Numbered from the stretch's first letter, positions 51,703 through 61,408 are shown. The stretch: DNA of 64,000 nucleotides from Alphaproteobacteria bacterium (GCA_947465395.1 CANIAL010000007.1:1-64000); one strand, 5' to 3'. The notes: generated by a model not told the origin, from the sequence alone. Numbers and translations: made by a program.

Positions 51703-52637
51703 CAGGCCAGCCTGTCCAGGAGCGCCGAGACTTGCGCGGGGTCGTCGAACACCGCGCGCACCGACAGCACGGCGATGCCCGAGCGCTGGTGCGGCGCGAG
51801 GCGGACGAAATCCTTTTGCGTGGTGACAAGCTGCGCGCCGCCGGCTTGTTTTATCAAACAATCCAGGTCACCCAGGCTGTAGGGGTGATGGTCCGGAAAA
51901 AATCTGCTGCCGGTGACAATTGCGCCCGCCTGTTCCAGCGAAGCGATGAACTTCTGCGGCCGCCCGATCCCGGCAAAGGCGAAAACCCGCATTCCACGAA
52001 AAGCCTCACCATCGGCCGTCAGGTTCGCTCGCAGCACCGGGCCGCGAAAATCGCCAAGCGCCACATCGCCGCCGCCCATGATCACCACCGCATCGGCGCG
52101 GGCAAGGCCCTGCGCCACAGGCTCGCGCAAGGGCCCGGCGGGGATCATCAGGCCATTGCCAAAGCCAGTTTCGCCATCCACCACGACCACCGACAGGGTC
52201 TTGGCGAGCATGAAGTTCTGGTGGCCGTCATCCATCACGATCACATCTGCGTCTGTGAGGCGCGCGCCCACTGCCCGGTCCGCCGCCAGGATGGTGGGCG
52301 CGATGTTGGCCAGCAACAGGGCTTCATCGCCCACCCGCGCAGCATCGTCGTTTGGCGATACCATCACAGGCCCCGCCAGGCTGCCGCCATAGCCGCGCGT
52401 GAGAAAAGCGATCGTTTTCCCGCGTGCCATCAGCGCCGCGCCCAGCGCCAGCGCCACCGGTGTTTTGCCGCTGCCGCCCGCCGTCAGATTGCCCACGCAC
52501 AAGACGCGCGCGCGCGCCTGCGCTGGATTCGCCAGCGCCGCCCTCAGGGCCACGCTGGCGCCATACAGCCAGCCCAGCGGCGCCAGCAACAGCGCCAGCG
52601 GGCTCCGGTTCTGCCAGAAATCAGGCGCGCGCATCAT
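51702..52637 (-). CDS. lpxK: Tetraacyldisaccharide 4'-kinase
   Basis: 311 aa from MMRAPDFWQNRS. The P-loop is GNLTAGGSGKTPVALAL, followed by FLTRGYGGS and VIVMDDGHQNF. It phosphorylates lipid A precursor at 4'. The start lies 17 bp within the waaA 3' end. The ribosome site is weak, so translational coupling is probable. Confidence 0.95.
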   Translation of the reverse strand: MMRAPDFWQNRSPLALLLAPLGWLYGASVALRAALANPAQARARVLCVGNLTAGGSGKTPVALALGAALMARGKTIAFLTRGYGGSLAGPVMVSPNDDAARVGDEALLLANIAPTILAADRAVGARLTDADVIVMDDGHQNFMLAKTLSVVVVDGETGFGNGLMIPAGPLREPVAQGLARADAVVIMGGGDVALGDFRGPVLRANLTADGEAFRGMRVFAFAGIGRPQKFIASLEQAGAIVTGSRFFPDHHPYSLGDLDCLIKQAGGAQLVTTQKDFVRLAPHQRSGIAVLSVRAVFDDPAQVSALLDRLA

Positions 52638-53889
52638 GCGCCAGAAGATTTTTGAGGACCGCCACCGTGCGCGCCACAGCGCCTGACAAGGTGGCCGCGC
52701 CCTGCGCCGCCGCCGCGCCCGCAATGCGCGCCGCATCGGGGTCGGTGATCAGGCGTGCGGCTTCGCGCGCGATGTCGGCGCTGGAGGTGACGGTGCCGAA
52801 AGCCTGCGCGCCTAAAATGGCGTCATAGGCGCTTGCCGCGCTGCTGCGATGCGGCCCGGCCAGGATCGCGCGCTCCAGCACGGCGGGTTCCAATGGATTG
52901 TGCCCGCCCATGGCCACCAATGTGCCGCCGATGAAGCAGAAGGGCGCGGCGCGATAGAACAGGCCCAATTCGCCCAGCGTATCGGCGATATAGACGGCGG
53001 TTTCCGGCGTGATGGGCTGACCCAGCGAGCGGCGCGCGGGAATGCGGGTGCCGCACAGCATGGCGATGTCGGCGCCGCGGGCAGGATGGCGCGGCACGAT
53101 GATGGTCAGAAGATTGGGAAAGCGCGCGCGCAAAATGTCATGGGCGGGCAGCACGGTTTCGTCTTCGCCCGGATGGGTCTGGGCCGCCAGCAGCACGGGC
53201 CGCGCACCGATCTGCGCTTTCAACGTCGCCAGCGCGGCGGGATCATGCGCCAGCGGCGGCGCGTCTGCCTTCAAGCTACCGACCACCTGCACATTGCCTG
53301 CGCCCAGGGCGCGGAAGCGGGCGGTTATTTCCTCGTCCTGCGCCAGCACCGCGTCAAAGGCACCCAGCAAGGTTTGAACGCTTTTGGGCGCGCGCCGCCA
53401 GCGCCGCGCCGAGCGTTCGGAAATACGCGCATTGATAAGCGCCATGCGAACGCCCTGCGCCTTTGCCGCCAAGATCAAATTGGGCCAGAGATCGGATTCC
53501 ACGAACAGGCCTGCATCCGGTCGCCAATGTTCCAGGAAATGGCGCGACGCACGCGGCGTGTCCAGCGGCACATACTGATGGATCGCACCTTTCGGCAACC
53601 GCGCTGCCAGTATCGTGGCGCTGGTAACGGTGCCGCTGGTGGCCAGAACCTTGAAACCGTCCGCCAGCAATTTTTCCACCAGCGGCAGGGCGGCCAGGCT
53701 TTCGCCCACGCTGGCGCCATGCACCCAGACCAGCCGGCCGGCGGGCCGCGCGATCTTGCTGATGCCCAGCCGTTCATCGAGCCTTGCGCGGTCTTCCTTG
53801 CCGCGCGCCGCGCGTTGCTGCAGCAGCAATGGCGACAGCGGCGACAATGCCGCCGTCAGCCTGCGCCAGAGGGTCAACCCCAGCGGCAT
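52621..53889 (-). CDS. waaA: 3-deoxy-D-manno-octulosonic acid transferase
   Basis: 422 aa. VWVHGASVGESLAALPLVEKL and LATSGTVTSATILAARLP are the GT30 openings. VESDLWPNLILAAKAQGVRMALINARISERS and GGTLVAMGGHNPLEPAV complete the family pattern. An N-terminal hydrophobic helix anchors it. It adds Kdo to lipid IVA. The ATG overlaps the stop of the ABC exporter gene. Confidence 0.96.
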   Translation of the reverse strand: MPLGLTLWRRLTAALSPLSPLLLQQRAARGKEDRARLDERLGISKIARPAGRLVWVHGASVGESLAALPLVEKLLADGFKVLATSGTVTSATILAARLPKGAIHQYVPLDTPRASRHFLEHWRPDAGLFVESDLWPNLILAAKAQGVRMALINARISERSARRWRRAPKSVQTLLGAFDAVLAQDEEITARFRALGAGNVQVVGSLKADAPPLAHDPAALATLKAQIGARPVLLAAQTHPGEDETVLPAHDILRARFPNLLTIIVPRHPARGADIAMLCGTRIPARRSLGQPITPETAVYIADTLGELGLFYRAAPFCFIGGTLVAMGGHNPLEPAVLERAILAGPHRSSAASAYDAILGAQAFGTVTSSADIAREAARLITDPDAARIAGAAAAQGAATLSGAVARTVAVLKNLLAHDARA

Positions 53890-55679
53890 CAGCCATTCTC
53901 CGCTTCGGACAGATTGTGGCTGTAAAGCCGGGCATACAGCCCGTCCATGGCCAGCAATTCGCTGTGGGTTCCGGCTTCTGCAATGCGCCCGCCATCCAGC
54001 ACGAAAATGCGGTCTGCATCGCGCACGGTGGACAGGCGATGGGCGATCACGATGGTGGTACGGTCATGCATCAAGCGGGACAAGGCATCCTGCACCTGGC
54101 GTTCGCTTTCGCTGTCCAGGGCGCTGGTGGCTTCGTCCAGCAGCAAGATGGGCGCGTTGCGCAGCATGGCGCGGGCGATGGCAATGCGCTGGCGCTGGCC
54201 GCCCGAAAGCTTCAGCCCGCCTTCGCCGATGCGCGTGTCATAACCCTTTGGCAAAGCCATGATGAAATCATGGGCGGCGGCGTCGGTTGCGGCGCGTTCG
54301 ATTTCCGCCTGGCTGGCGCCGGGGCGGCCCAGGGCGATATTCTCCGCCACGCTTTCGTCGAACAGGATGGATTCCTGGGTCACCAGCGCGATATTGGCGC
54401 GCAAGGAGCTGCGGGTGACATCGCGGATATCGGCGCCATCAATGGTGATGGACCCGGAATCCAGGTCATAAAAACGCAGCAGCAGGCTGAAGATTGTGGT
54501 TTTTCCTGCGCCAGACGGACCCACCAGCGCGATCTTGCTGCCGGGCGTGATGGACAGATCAATGCCGTCCAGCGCTGCATCCCCGCCGGGAGCATAGGAA
54601 AACACGGCCTTGTGGAATGCCACAGCGCCGCCTTTGGGCGCGCGGTCGACTTGCAAGGTGGCGGCGTCTGGCTTGTCGGTGATGCGGGGCCGCGCATCCA
54701 TCATGGCGAAGCTGCGGCTGGCGGCGGCGATGCCGGCGGAGGCCGCGGGCCAGAGCTGGCTGAGGTTTCGCACCGGCTGCTGCGCCAGCAGCATCGCGCC
54801 TACGAAGGAAAAGAATGTCGCCAGGCTGAGCTGCCCTTCGGCGGATTGATACCCCGCGTAGAATAGCGTGGCGGCGATCACCAGCCCGGCAAAGACGTCG
54901 GTGGAGGGGGCGGAGGCCGCGCGCACACGCGCCACGCGTATGAGTGTCGCCAGCCGCGCGCCGATCTGAGCATGGGCGCGTGTCGACGCGTGACTTTCCA
55001 GCCCATAAGCCTTGATGATGCGCCGTCCATCCAGGGTTTCGGACAAAAGCGTGGAAAGATTGCCCGTCTCGGTCATGCCGCGCGAGGCGGCGCGGCGCAT
55101 GGAGCCGCCCAGCTTCTGCATCACCCAGGCGACAGCGGGCAGCACAAGAATCGACAGGATCGCCAACTGCCAGTCGCGGTAGAACATCACCGCGGCATAA
55201 AAAAACAGCTGCACCAGTTCTAGCGCGATGGCGGCCACGCCCTGGGTGATGGCATCACGCATCAAGGTGGCGTCATAGAGAAAGCTGGAAACAAATTGCC
55301 CGGAATGCACGGCGTTCAGCGCGGCCAAATCCTGGCGCACCAGCCGGTCGAACATGTCGCGCTGGACACCAGCCACGGCGCGCTCGCCAACGCTGTCCAT
55401 CAGCGACTTGCCTGCGAAGAATGTCACGGCCCGCACCAGCATGATGCCCAGCGCGGCCAGCGCGATGGGCGCCAGCAAGTCGCGGCGATGTTCGACAAAG
55501 ATCAGCCGCAGCGCCGGTTCCAGCCCCAGCGGGATCAGCGCCGAGGCCGCCGATGTCAGCAGCATGAAGATCACGGCGGCGGCCAGGATCGGCCCCTGCG
55601 CCCGCACATAATCGCGGAGCAGGCGGCGGATCACCGCACCAGTTCCCGGCTCAGGGTTTGTCGTTGCGGAAAGCGCCAT
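53889..55679 (-). CDS. MsbA-like lipid/lipid A ABC exporter
   Basis: 596 aa from MALSATTNPEP, with upstream ATGs possible. Six helices form the first half (about 20-320), including EYVQL-like SLMDSVGERAVAGVQRDMFDRLV. The ATPase half has Walker A GPSGAGKTT, LSGGQRQRIAIARAML and ILLLDEATSALDSESE. It would flip lipid A-core across the inner membrane; position beside waaA supports that. Function inferred from context. Confidence 0.92.
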   Translation of the reverse strand: MALSATTNPEPGTGAVIRRLLRDYVRAQGPILAAAVIFMLLTSAASALIPLGLEPALRLIFVEHRRDLLAPIALAALGIMLVRAVTFFAGKSLMDSVGERAVAGVQRDMFDRLVRQDLAALNAVHSGQFVSSFLYDATLMRDAITQGVAAIALELVQLFFYAAVMFYRDWQLAILSILVLPAVAWVMQKLGGSMRRAASRGMTETGNLSTLLSETLDGRRIIKAYGLESHASTRAHAQIGARLATLIRVARVRAASAPSTDVFAGLVIAATLFYAGYQSAEGQLSLATFFSFVGAMLLAQQPVRNLSQLWPAASAGIAAASRSFAMMDARPRITDKPDAATLQVDRAPKGGAVAFHKAVFSYAPGGDAALDGIDLSITPGSKIALVGPSGAGKTTIFSLLLRFYDLDSGSITIDGADIRDVTRSSLRANIALVTQESILFDESVAENIALGRPGASQAEIERAATDAAAHDFIMALPKGYDTRIGEGGLKLSGGQRQRIAIARAMLRNAPILLLDEATSALDSESERQVQDALSRLMHDRTTIVIAHRLSTVRDADRIFVLDGGRIAEAGTHSELLAMDGLYARLYSHNLSEAENG

Positions 55680-55745
55680 GCCGCGCCCGTTTAGCATGGG
55701 GGCGGCGGGGCTGTAAGACCCCATAAGCCATTGAATAAAAATCCT

Positions 55746-55988
55746 TTACGGCTGGGCTGCGGCGTCCGGCTCGATCAGGCGGTGGATATGCACCACGAAA
55801 TAGCGCATCTGGGCATTGTCCACCGTGCCCTGCGCCTTGGCCAGCCAGGCCTGACGGGCGGCGGCGAAGTTGGGATAGATGCCCACCACGTCCAGCTTGG
55901 ACAGGTCCTTGAATTCCACCGTGCCGGGGGATGTCAGTTCGCCGCCGAATACCAGGTGCAGCAGTTGGCGCGATTCGGTGGTGGTCAT
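55746..55988 (-). CDS. DUF4170 protein, 80 aa
   Basis: MTTTESRQLLHLVFGGELTSP, then KDLSKLDVVGIYPNFAAARQAWLAKAQGTVDNAQMRYFVVHIHRL, the DUF4170 signature. It is an alphaproteobacterial family typically found next to cysQ and the Kdo/lipid A genes, as here. Cytoplasmic; role unknown. Confidence 0.9.
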   Translation of the reverse strand: MTTTESRQLLHLVFGGELTSPGTVEFKDLSKLDVVGIYPNFAAARQAWLAKAQGTVDNAQMRYFVVHIHRLIEPDAAAQP

Positions 55989-56001
55989 GGGTAAGCCTGA
56001 A

Positions 56002-56044
56002 GGTTTGCGGGGCCTCCTTAACGGCAAACCGCGCCGGGGTTAAG
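56002..56044 (-). other. Interleaved inverted repeats in the DUF4170 leader
   Basis: GGTTTGC (56002-56008) pairs with GCAAACC (56024-56030), and CTTAAC (56017-56022) pairs with GTTAAG (56039-56044). The arms alternate, giving a pseudoknot-like layout in the region between the cysQ stop and DUF4170 start. The arms are short. Confidence 0.35.
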
Positions 56045-56846
56045 CCCCTTTTTTCGCCAGCTTTGGCAAATGTTCCAGGATGGCGGCATTCAGCGCGGGC
56101 GCCGCCGCGATGCTGGCGCCCTGGGTGGCGGGGGCCAGGTTATAGACGGGCCGTGCGCCGTCCGCGCCGCACAGGATGCCGCCCGCCTCGGCCAGGATGA
56201 TGTCCGCCGCCGCAAGGTCCCAGTCGCGCTTGACGGTCAGGCTGACCATGGCGTCGAAACGCCCCGCCGCCACCAGCGCCAGGCGATAGGCGATGGAGCT
56301 GAAATTTTCGATCGTCATGGCCGGCCAATGATTGGCGGGATCTTCAAACAACGCCTTCTGGCCCAGCATGCGGCAACCCGCCAGTATGGCGTGGGTGCCG
56401 ACATGGATAGGCGCGCCGTTCAGATGCGCGCCGCCGCCGAGATGGGCCGTGAAACATTCATCGGTGGCGGGATTGAAGACCACGCCCGCCAGCGGGCGGC
56501 CGGATTCCACCAACGCGATGCAGATGGTGAAGTGCGGGCGGTTTTTCAGGAAGGCCATGGTGCCGTCAATCGGGTCCACGATGAACAGCCGCGATGATTG
56601 CAGGCGCGCCGGATCGTCCACGCTTTCTTCCGACAGCCAGCCATGGTCCGGCCGCGCCGCACGCAGACTGGTTTTGAGAAAAGCGTCTATGGCCAGGTCG
56701 GCTTCGGTGACGGGGCTGCCGCCCGACTTGCTCCAGCTTTTGTAATCGCCGCCGAAAAATTTCAGGGCGATCTTGCCCGCTTCGCGCGCTTTTTCTTCCA
56801 GCAGCGCCAGTTCGGATTTCAGCGCCTGTGCCTCAGGCCCCGGCAA
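56040..56846 (-). CDS. cysQ: Inositol-phosphatase-family 3'(2'),5'-bisphosphate nucleotidase (CysQ-like)
   Basis: 268 aa. Metal motif I is LSEESVDDP (E73/E74) with DPIDGT (D91-T96), and WDLAAADIILAEAGG near 208. It probably hydrolyses pAp or inositol phosphate. The start is uncertain: TTG at 56846 overlaps the pmbA end by 14 bp and no ATG lies close by. The lipid A context fits the usual alphaproteobacterial order. Confidence 0.88.
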   Translation of the reverse strand: MPGPEAQALKSELALLEEKAREAGKIALKFFGGDYKSWSKSGGSPVTEADLAIDAFLKTSLRAARPDHGWLSEESVDDPARLQSSRLFIVDPIDGTMAFLKNRPHFTICIALVESGRPLAGVVFNPATDECFTAHLGGGAHLNGAPIHVGTHAILAGCRMLGQKALFEDPANHWPAMTIENFSSIAYRLALVAAGRFDAMVSLTVKRDWDLAAADIILAEAGGILCGADGARPVYNLAPATQGASIAAAPALNAAILEHLPKLAKKGA

Positions 56847-58170
56847 TCGTCATGCCCTCGATGCGGATGGTGGGGGCGTTGGTGCCATAGCGGAAGACCA
56901 GATCGCTGGCGGGGGTCAGGTTCAGGAACATGTCTTTCAGGTTGCCCGCGATGGTGACTTCCGAAACAGCGAAGGCGATCTGGCCATTTTCGATCCAGAA
57001 ACCGGCGGCACCGCGGCTGTAATCGCCGGTGACGCCATTGACGCCCATGCCCATCAGTTCGGTGACGTAAAAGCCTTGGCGGATATCGGCGATCAGCTCT
57101 TCCGGCGAAAGCGCGCCCGGCTCCATATAGAGATTGGTGGCGGAAGGATGCGGCGGCCCGCCGGTGCCGCGCGCGGCATGGCCCGTTGTTTCAACGCCCA
57201 ACTGCCGGGCGCTGGCGCAATCCAGCAGCCAGGTGGTGAGGCGGCCCTTGTCTATCAGGGCGCGGCGCTGGTTGGCGACGCCTTCACCATCGAACGGCTT
57301 GGAACGCTGGCCGCGCAGACGATGCGGATCATCCATCACCGTGATGCCGGGGCCGAACACGGGCTGGCCCATGCGGTCTTTCAGGAAGCTGACGCCGCGC
57401 GCGATGGCCGCGCCCGAGATGGCGCCCGCGAAATGGCCCAGCAGGCCTGCGGATTCGCGGGTGTCGAAAATCACCGGCACGCTTTGGGATTTCACCTTGC
57501 GGGGATTGAGGCGCTTGACGGCCCGTTCGCCCGCGCTGGTGCCGATCTCGGCGGCGCTTTTCAAATCGCTGGCATGGCGGGCGGAGGCCTGGTCGTAATC
57601 GCGTTCCATGCCGGTGCCTTCACCGGCCAGCACCGCCACGCCGATGCCATGGCTGGTGCCGGCATAGCGGCCATAGAAACCTTCGCTGGTGGCGAGCGCC
57701 ACCGCGGCGCGGGAAAAGGATGCACCGCCGCCTTCGGAATTGGTGACGCCGGGAACGGCCAGGGCCGCGGCTTCGCAGTCGCGCGCGCGGTCAACCAATG
57801 TTTCCGGCGCGGGTTCGGTTTTGTCTTCGAGATCAAGCGCGGGAATGGCTTTTGCCAGGCGGTCTTTCGGCGCCAGGCCCGCATATTTGTCTTCCGGGGC
57901 CAGCCGCGCCATGGCCAGCGCCCGGCCGGGCAAACCGTCAAGCGCATCGTTGCTGAAATCGCAGGAGGAGACGAAGGCCACCCGGTTGCCCACGAAAACC
58001 CGCAGGCCCAGATCGGCGCTTTCACTGCGCTCCACATCTTCCAGCTTGCCCAAACGATAGGAAACACTGGCCGAGACATTTTCCACGAACAGGGCATCGG
58101 CGGCGTCGGCGCCCGTCTTCATGGCGCCGTCTATCGCCGCCTGCAGGATTTTCTCGGGATCATGGGCCAT
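56833..58170 (-). CDS. pmbA: TldD/PmbA-family metallopeptidase subunit
   Basis: 445 aa from MAHDPEKILQ. ESADLGLRVFVGNRVAFVSS, RLNPRKVKSQSVPVIFDTRESAGLL and DDPHRLRGQRSKPFDGEGV mark the PmbA (TldE) branch. GVTGDYSRGAAGFWIENGQIAFAVSEVTIAGN lies near the end. With TldD it trims peptides such as microcin precursors. The tldD gene is not in this window. Confidence 0.93.
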   Translation of the reverse strand: MAHDPEKILQAAIDGAMKTGADAADALFVENVSASVSYRLGKLEDVERSESADLGLRVFVGNRVAFVSSCDFSNDALDGLPGRALAMARLAPEDKYAGLAPKDRLAKAIPALDLEDKTEPAPETLVDRARDCEAAALAVPGVTNSEGGGASFSRAAVALATSEGFYGRYAGTSHGIGVAVLAGEGTGMERDYDQASARHASDLKSAAEIGTSAGERAVKRLNPRKVKSQSVPVIFDTRESAGLLGHFAGAISGAAIARGVSFLKDRMGQPVFGPGITVMDDPHRLRGQRSKPFDGEGVANQRRALIDKGRLTTWLLDCASARQLGVETTGHAARGTGGPPHPSATNLYMEPGALSPEELIADIRQGFYVTELMGMGVNGVTGDYSRGAAGFWIENGQIAFAVSEVTIAGNLKDMFLNLTPASDLVFRYGTNAPTIRIEGMTIAGA

Positions 58171-58217
58171 GGCGTTTCGATGCCGCAAAGACAGGGCGCG
58201 GTCAAGCTTTCGGGGTG

Positions 58218-59261
58218 CTATTGCGTGCTGGAAGTGGTCCCGGAATCGGCTTTTGCGTCCTTGTCCTTGTAGGCGAAAAGGGCAGAGTGGCCGCGCACCG
58301 CCTCGCTGACATAAAGCTTGTTCTCCGCCCGCGCCAGATAGACATGCAGATGGCGCAGCACATCCATGCCGATCACGATATCGGGCAGGGTCAGCGTGGA
58401 TTCGCGCGTGACGAAGCGGCCCGGATCGCGCGAATGCATCTGGTCGGGAAGCACCAGGACCTTGAGGTTGCCCACCTCGACCCCTTCAAAGGTCAGGTTG
58501 GGAAATTTGTGGCTATAGACTTTCAGGCCGGGCGCGCCCTGCAAATCGTCCAGGCGCGGCATCTCCGGCGAGTCAGGGGTAAGGCCGAAAAGATTGCGCG
58601 CCACGTTCATGTTCATGCTGGTCTGCTGCGCGCCCGTGTCCAGCACCGCCTTCAGGGGGTGGCCATCCACCATCACATCCATGCTGATATGGCCGCGGTC
58701 CAGTCTTACCGGCACCACCGCGATATTGTCCGCCGGCCAATAGACCACCCGGCCATCGCAATGGTCGGGTGCGAAAGCCGTCAGCCGCGCCGCGCCGAAA
58801 TCCATGTCGATATCGGCATTGGCGAACATGTCGGTGGCCAGCACGCCGTCATAGGCGGGGATGCGGCCCAGCGTGGGATTGGGCGCCACCTGCAAGGCCA
58901 CGCGGTGCCTGTCCTGCGCGCCAAGGGTGAAATTATCGGCAGTGACGCGCGTGCTGGAGATATTGCCCGCCACGTCAAACAGGCGCGTGCGGCTGTATTC
59001 CTGGTGCAGGCGCAATTCCTGGGCGGTGTCGCGGCTGATCTGGCTGACCTGGCCGCCGGTATCCAGCAACAGGGACTTGGTCTGGCCTTCGATCTTCACC
59101 GGCACGAACATTTCGCTGCGCGCCGCCGTGGTCTGCATCTGCACGGAATTGAGGATACGCAAGGGGCCGCAGGCCGGCGCATCCGCCGGTGTTTCGGCGC
59201 GTGCCGATGACAGCATCGCGGCAAGGAAGGCGGGCGCCAACCCGATAAGGGATTTTTTCAT
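58218..59261 (-). CDS. Secreted bilobed retropepsin/pepsin-like protein, paralogue 1
   Basis: 347 aa from MKKSLIGLAPAF, signal peptide about 1-22. Two aspartic-protease-like lobes each carry a D-T-G: SLLLDTGGQVSQIS (Asp67) and KAVLDTGAQQTSMN (Asp208). Each lobe also has a hydrophobic second turn (DGVLATDMF at 138-146 and DIVIGMDVLRHL at 294-305). Between lobes lies DHCDGRVVYW, with Cys168 possibly bonded to Cys31. It is the most C-terminally extended paralogue (KDKDAKADSG tail). Both catalytic Asp are kept, so activity is plausible. Confidence 0.85.
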   Translation of the reverse strand: MKKSLIGLAPAFLAAMLSSARAETPADAPACGPLRILNSVQMQTTAARSEMFVPVKIEGQTKSLLLDTGGQVSQISRDTAQELRLHQEYSRTRLFDVAGNISSTRVTADNFTLGAQDRHRVALQVAPNPTLGRIPAYDGVLATDMFANADIDMDFGAARLTAFAPDHCDGRVVYWPADNIAVVPVRLDRGHISMDVMVDGHPLKAVLDTGAQQTSMNMNVARNLFGLTPDSPEMPRLDDLQGAPGLKVYSHKFPNLTFEGVEVGNLKVLVLPDQMHSRDPGRFVTRESTLTLPDIVIGMDVLRHLHVYLARAENKLYVSEAVRGHSALFAYKDKDAKADSGTTSSTQ

Positions 59262-59303
59262 GCCACCAGAATAGCGCGGGGTCGCACGCTCCGCAAAGAT
59301 CAC

Positions 59304-60344
59304 CTATTTGGCGGGTTCCGCATTCTTGAACAGCACGGATTCGCCGGTTCCGGCGGGGGTGACATAGAGCTTGCCTTCGTTGAAGGCCACATACATGTGC
59401 AGGCGGCTGAGAACATCCATGCCGATCACCAGGTCCGGCATGGACCCCTTGGTGGTGGCGTGGCTGCCCAGCCGCATCTGGTCTGCTTCGGGGTCCGCCA
59501 CCAGCTTGTTATTCTGGAGCAGGACGTTCAGATTCTTAACCGCCACGCCCGCAAAACCCAGCGATGCGAAAACATGGCTGAAGACCTGTTGGCCCTTGGA
59601 ATCGCGCAAGCCCTCCACGGGAACCATGTCCTTGCCTTCGCGCACGCCGAAGCGGGATTCACCGATGCCGCGCCGCATGGTGGTGCGCGATGCGCCCGTA
59701 TCAATCACCGCGTCAATGCTGCGCCCGTCAATGGTCACCGGCACGATGATCTGGTCGTCCACCCGCTCCATGGCCACGACAGCGACGCTGTCATGCGGCC
59801 AATAGACCACCTGGGCGGGACAATGAAACGAATCGAAATAGTTGAGGCGATGGGCGCCGAAGTCCATGTCCAGGTCATAGAGCTTGAACAAATCCATCCC
59901 CAGATAGCCGTCATAGGGCTTGGCCTTGCCCAGCTCGGGATCGGCGGCGATCTGGAACTGGATTCCCGACCCGTTGACCGAACCCATGCCGAAGCTGGTG
60001 GTGGAAACGCGCACGCGGGCGGCATCCGTCTTGACGGCGCCGCGCACATCCACGGCGCGGAGCTGGTTGAAATCAACTTTCTCGAATTCCGGGAGCTGTA
60101 ATTCCCTGACCGTGGCTGCGGAAACCTGGCCCACCGGCGTGCCGGTTGAAACCAGCAGTTTCCTGGCGGCGCCATTGATGGTCACCGGCACCATCATGGT
60201 GTTTTCGCCCGGCACCGGCAGCAGGTTGACGCTGTTGAGGATATGCAACGGCGCGCAGCTTGGCGTTTGCGCCTGCGCTGCGCCGGACAGCATGCTAGCC
60301 ATGGTGCCGGCCATCACGGCCAGCCAACAAGCGGAGTTTTTCAT
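59304..60344 (-). CDS. Secreted bilobed retropepsin/pepsin-like protein, paralogue 2 (first Asp lost)
   Basis: 346 aa, signal MKNSACWLAVMAGTMASMLSGAAQA. The N-lobe site is LLVSTGTPVGQVS: S66-T-G replaces D-T-G. The C-lobe keeps AVIDTGASRTTMR (Asp215). DLVIGMDVLSRLHMYVAFNEGKLYVTPAG ends the fold. The linker FHCPAQVVYW keeps the Cys. With a single Asp it cannot make a normal bilobed dyad alone, so it may be inactive, a dimer, or a binding protein. 42 bp from paralogue 1. Confidence 0.85.
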   Translation of the reverse strand: MKNSACWLAVMAGTMASMLSGAAQAQTPSCAPLHILNSVNLLPVPGENTMMVPVTINGAARKLLVSTGTPVGQVSAATVRELQLPEFEKVDFNQLRAVDVRGAVKTDAARVRVSTTSFGMGSVNGSGIQFQIAADPELGKAKPYDGYLGMDLFKLYDLDMDFGAHRLNYFDSFHCPAQVVYWPHDSVAVVAMERVDDQIIVPVTIDGRSIDAVIDTGASRTTMRRGIGESRFGVREGKDMVPVEGLRDSKGQQVFSHVFASLGFAGVAVKNLNVLLQNNKLVADPEADQMRLGSHATTKGSMPDLVIGMDVLSRLHMYVAFNEGKLYVTPAGTGESVLFKNAEPAK

Positions 60345-60394
60345 TTCAGCCTCCCCAGACCCTTGATCAGTCTAGCACAGGCAGGGGCAGTGGT

Positions 60395-61408
60395 TCAGGG
60401 GGCAGGGGCCGGCGCGGCAGTCTTGAAAAGCACGGATTCCCCGGTCCCGGCGGGGGTGATGTAGAGCTTCTTTTCACCGTAAGCGACATAGATGTGCAGC
60501 TTCTTCAGCACGTTCATCCCGATGATCAGGGAATCGCTCGCCCGGCTATAGGGATCCTGAGTTGCGCCCCTGATGCTGTTGGTCGCCAGCCGTGCGCCCA
60601 TGCGGTCTGCCACGACTGTGATTTTGGGATTCGCGACGGTCAGGCCTTCAATGGTTATGCTGCTGAAGGCGTGGCTGTAACTGTTCAGCTTGTTCTCTTT
60701 CGTCAACGCCTCGTCCAGTGGCGCGTCCGGCGAACCGGGCGCGATGGCAAAGGATTTCTGGAACTAGGTGGCGCTCATAAGCGTGTCGGTGGAGCCGGTA
60801 TCAATCATGGCCAACATCTGGTGGCCATCCACCAAGACCGGGAAATTGATGTGACTGCTCCGGTCCGTAAAGGGAATGATGGCCAAAGGGCGTTCGGCCC
60901 AATAGGCGACCTTGCCTTCGCAATGATCCTGGGAAAAATAATTCAGGCGTGATGCGCCGAAATCAAAATCCACGTCATATTGAAGAAACAGATCGCGGGC
61001 CAGAATTCCGTCAAGGCCATCGTCCGTCATCTGCGCCGATGGCGATACCTGCAGGATAACGTCCTTGCCGCCCTGAATGCCCATCACGAATGTCTTGGCG
61101 GTGACCTTGGTGTCGGAATCATTGCCGTACATGTCGAACAGTTGCCAGCGACTGGCTTCTTCCTTCATGCCCAGCGACTTTGCGGCAGCTCGGGAAATCT
61201 GCGAAATGCCACCGCCCGTATCCAGAAGAAATTTCTGCGGCTTGTCGTTGACAGTGACGGGAACAAGGTAGCGCGTGCCATCCTTGTTGGCTTCCATCTT
61301 TATGGTGTTGAGAATTTGCAGCGGCTTGCAGTCGGCGGCGTGTGCGGCCTGGCCGGTGATCGCAAAGAGCATTGCCCCCAGGCATGAAATCCAATGTATT
61401 TTTTTCAT
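60395..61408 (-). pseudogene. Bilobed retropepsin/pepsin-like paralogue 3, interrupted by in-frame TAG
   Basis: From MKKIHWISCLGAM (signal ending GQAAHA) the frame reads to codon 214. There TAG (60764-60766) stops it directly after the second site MIDTGSTDTLMSAT. The remaining 122 codons continue in the same frame (FQKSFAIAPGSPDAPL to KTAAPAPAP) and match the paralogues. The first D-T-G (Asp63) and second (Asp203) are intact. Alignment with paralogue 4 places Glu at the stop, so GAG to TAG is likely. The gene is otherwise undecayed, which suggests a recent mutation, suppression or an assembly error. A truncated 214-aa product is possible. Confidence 0.8.
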
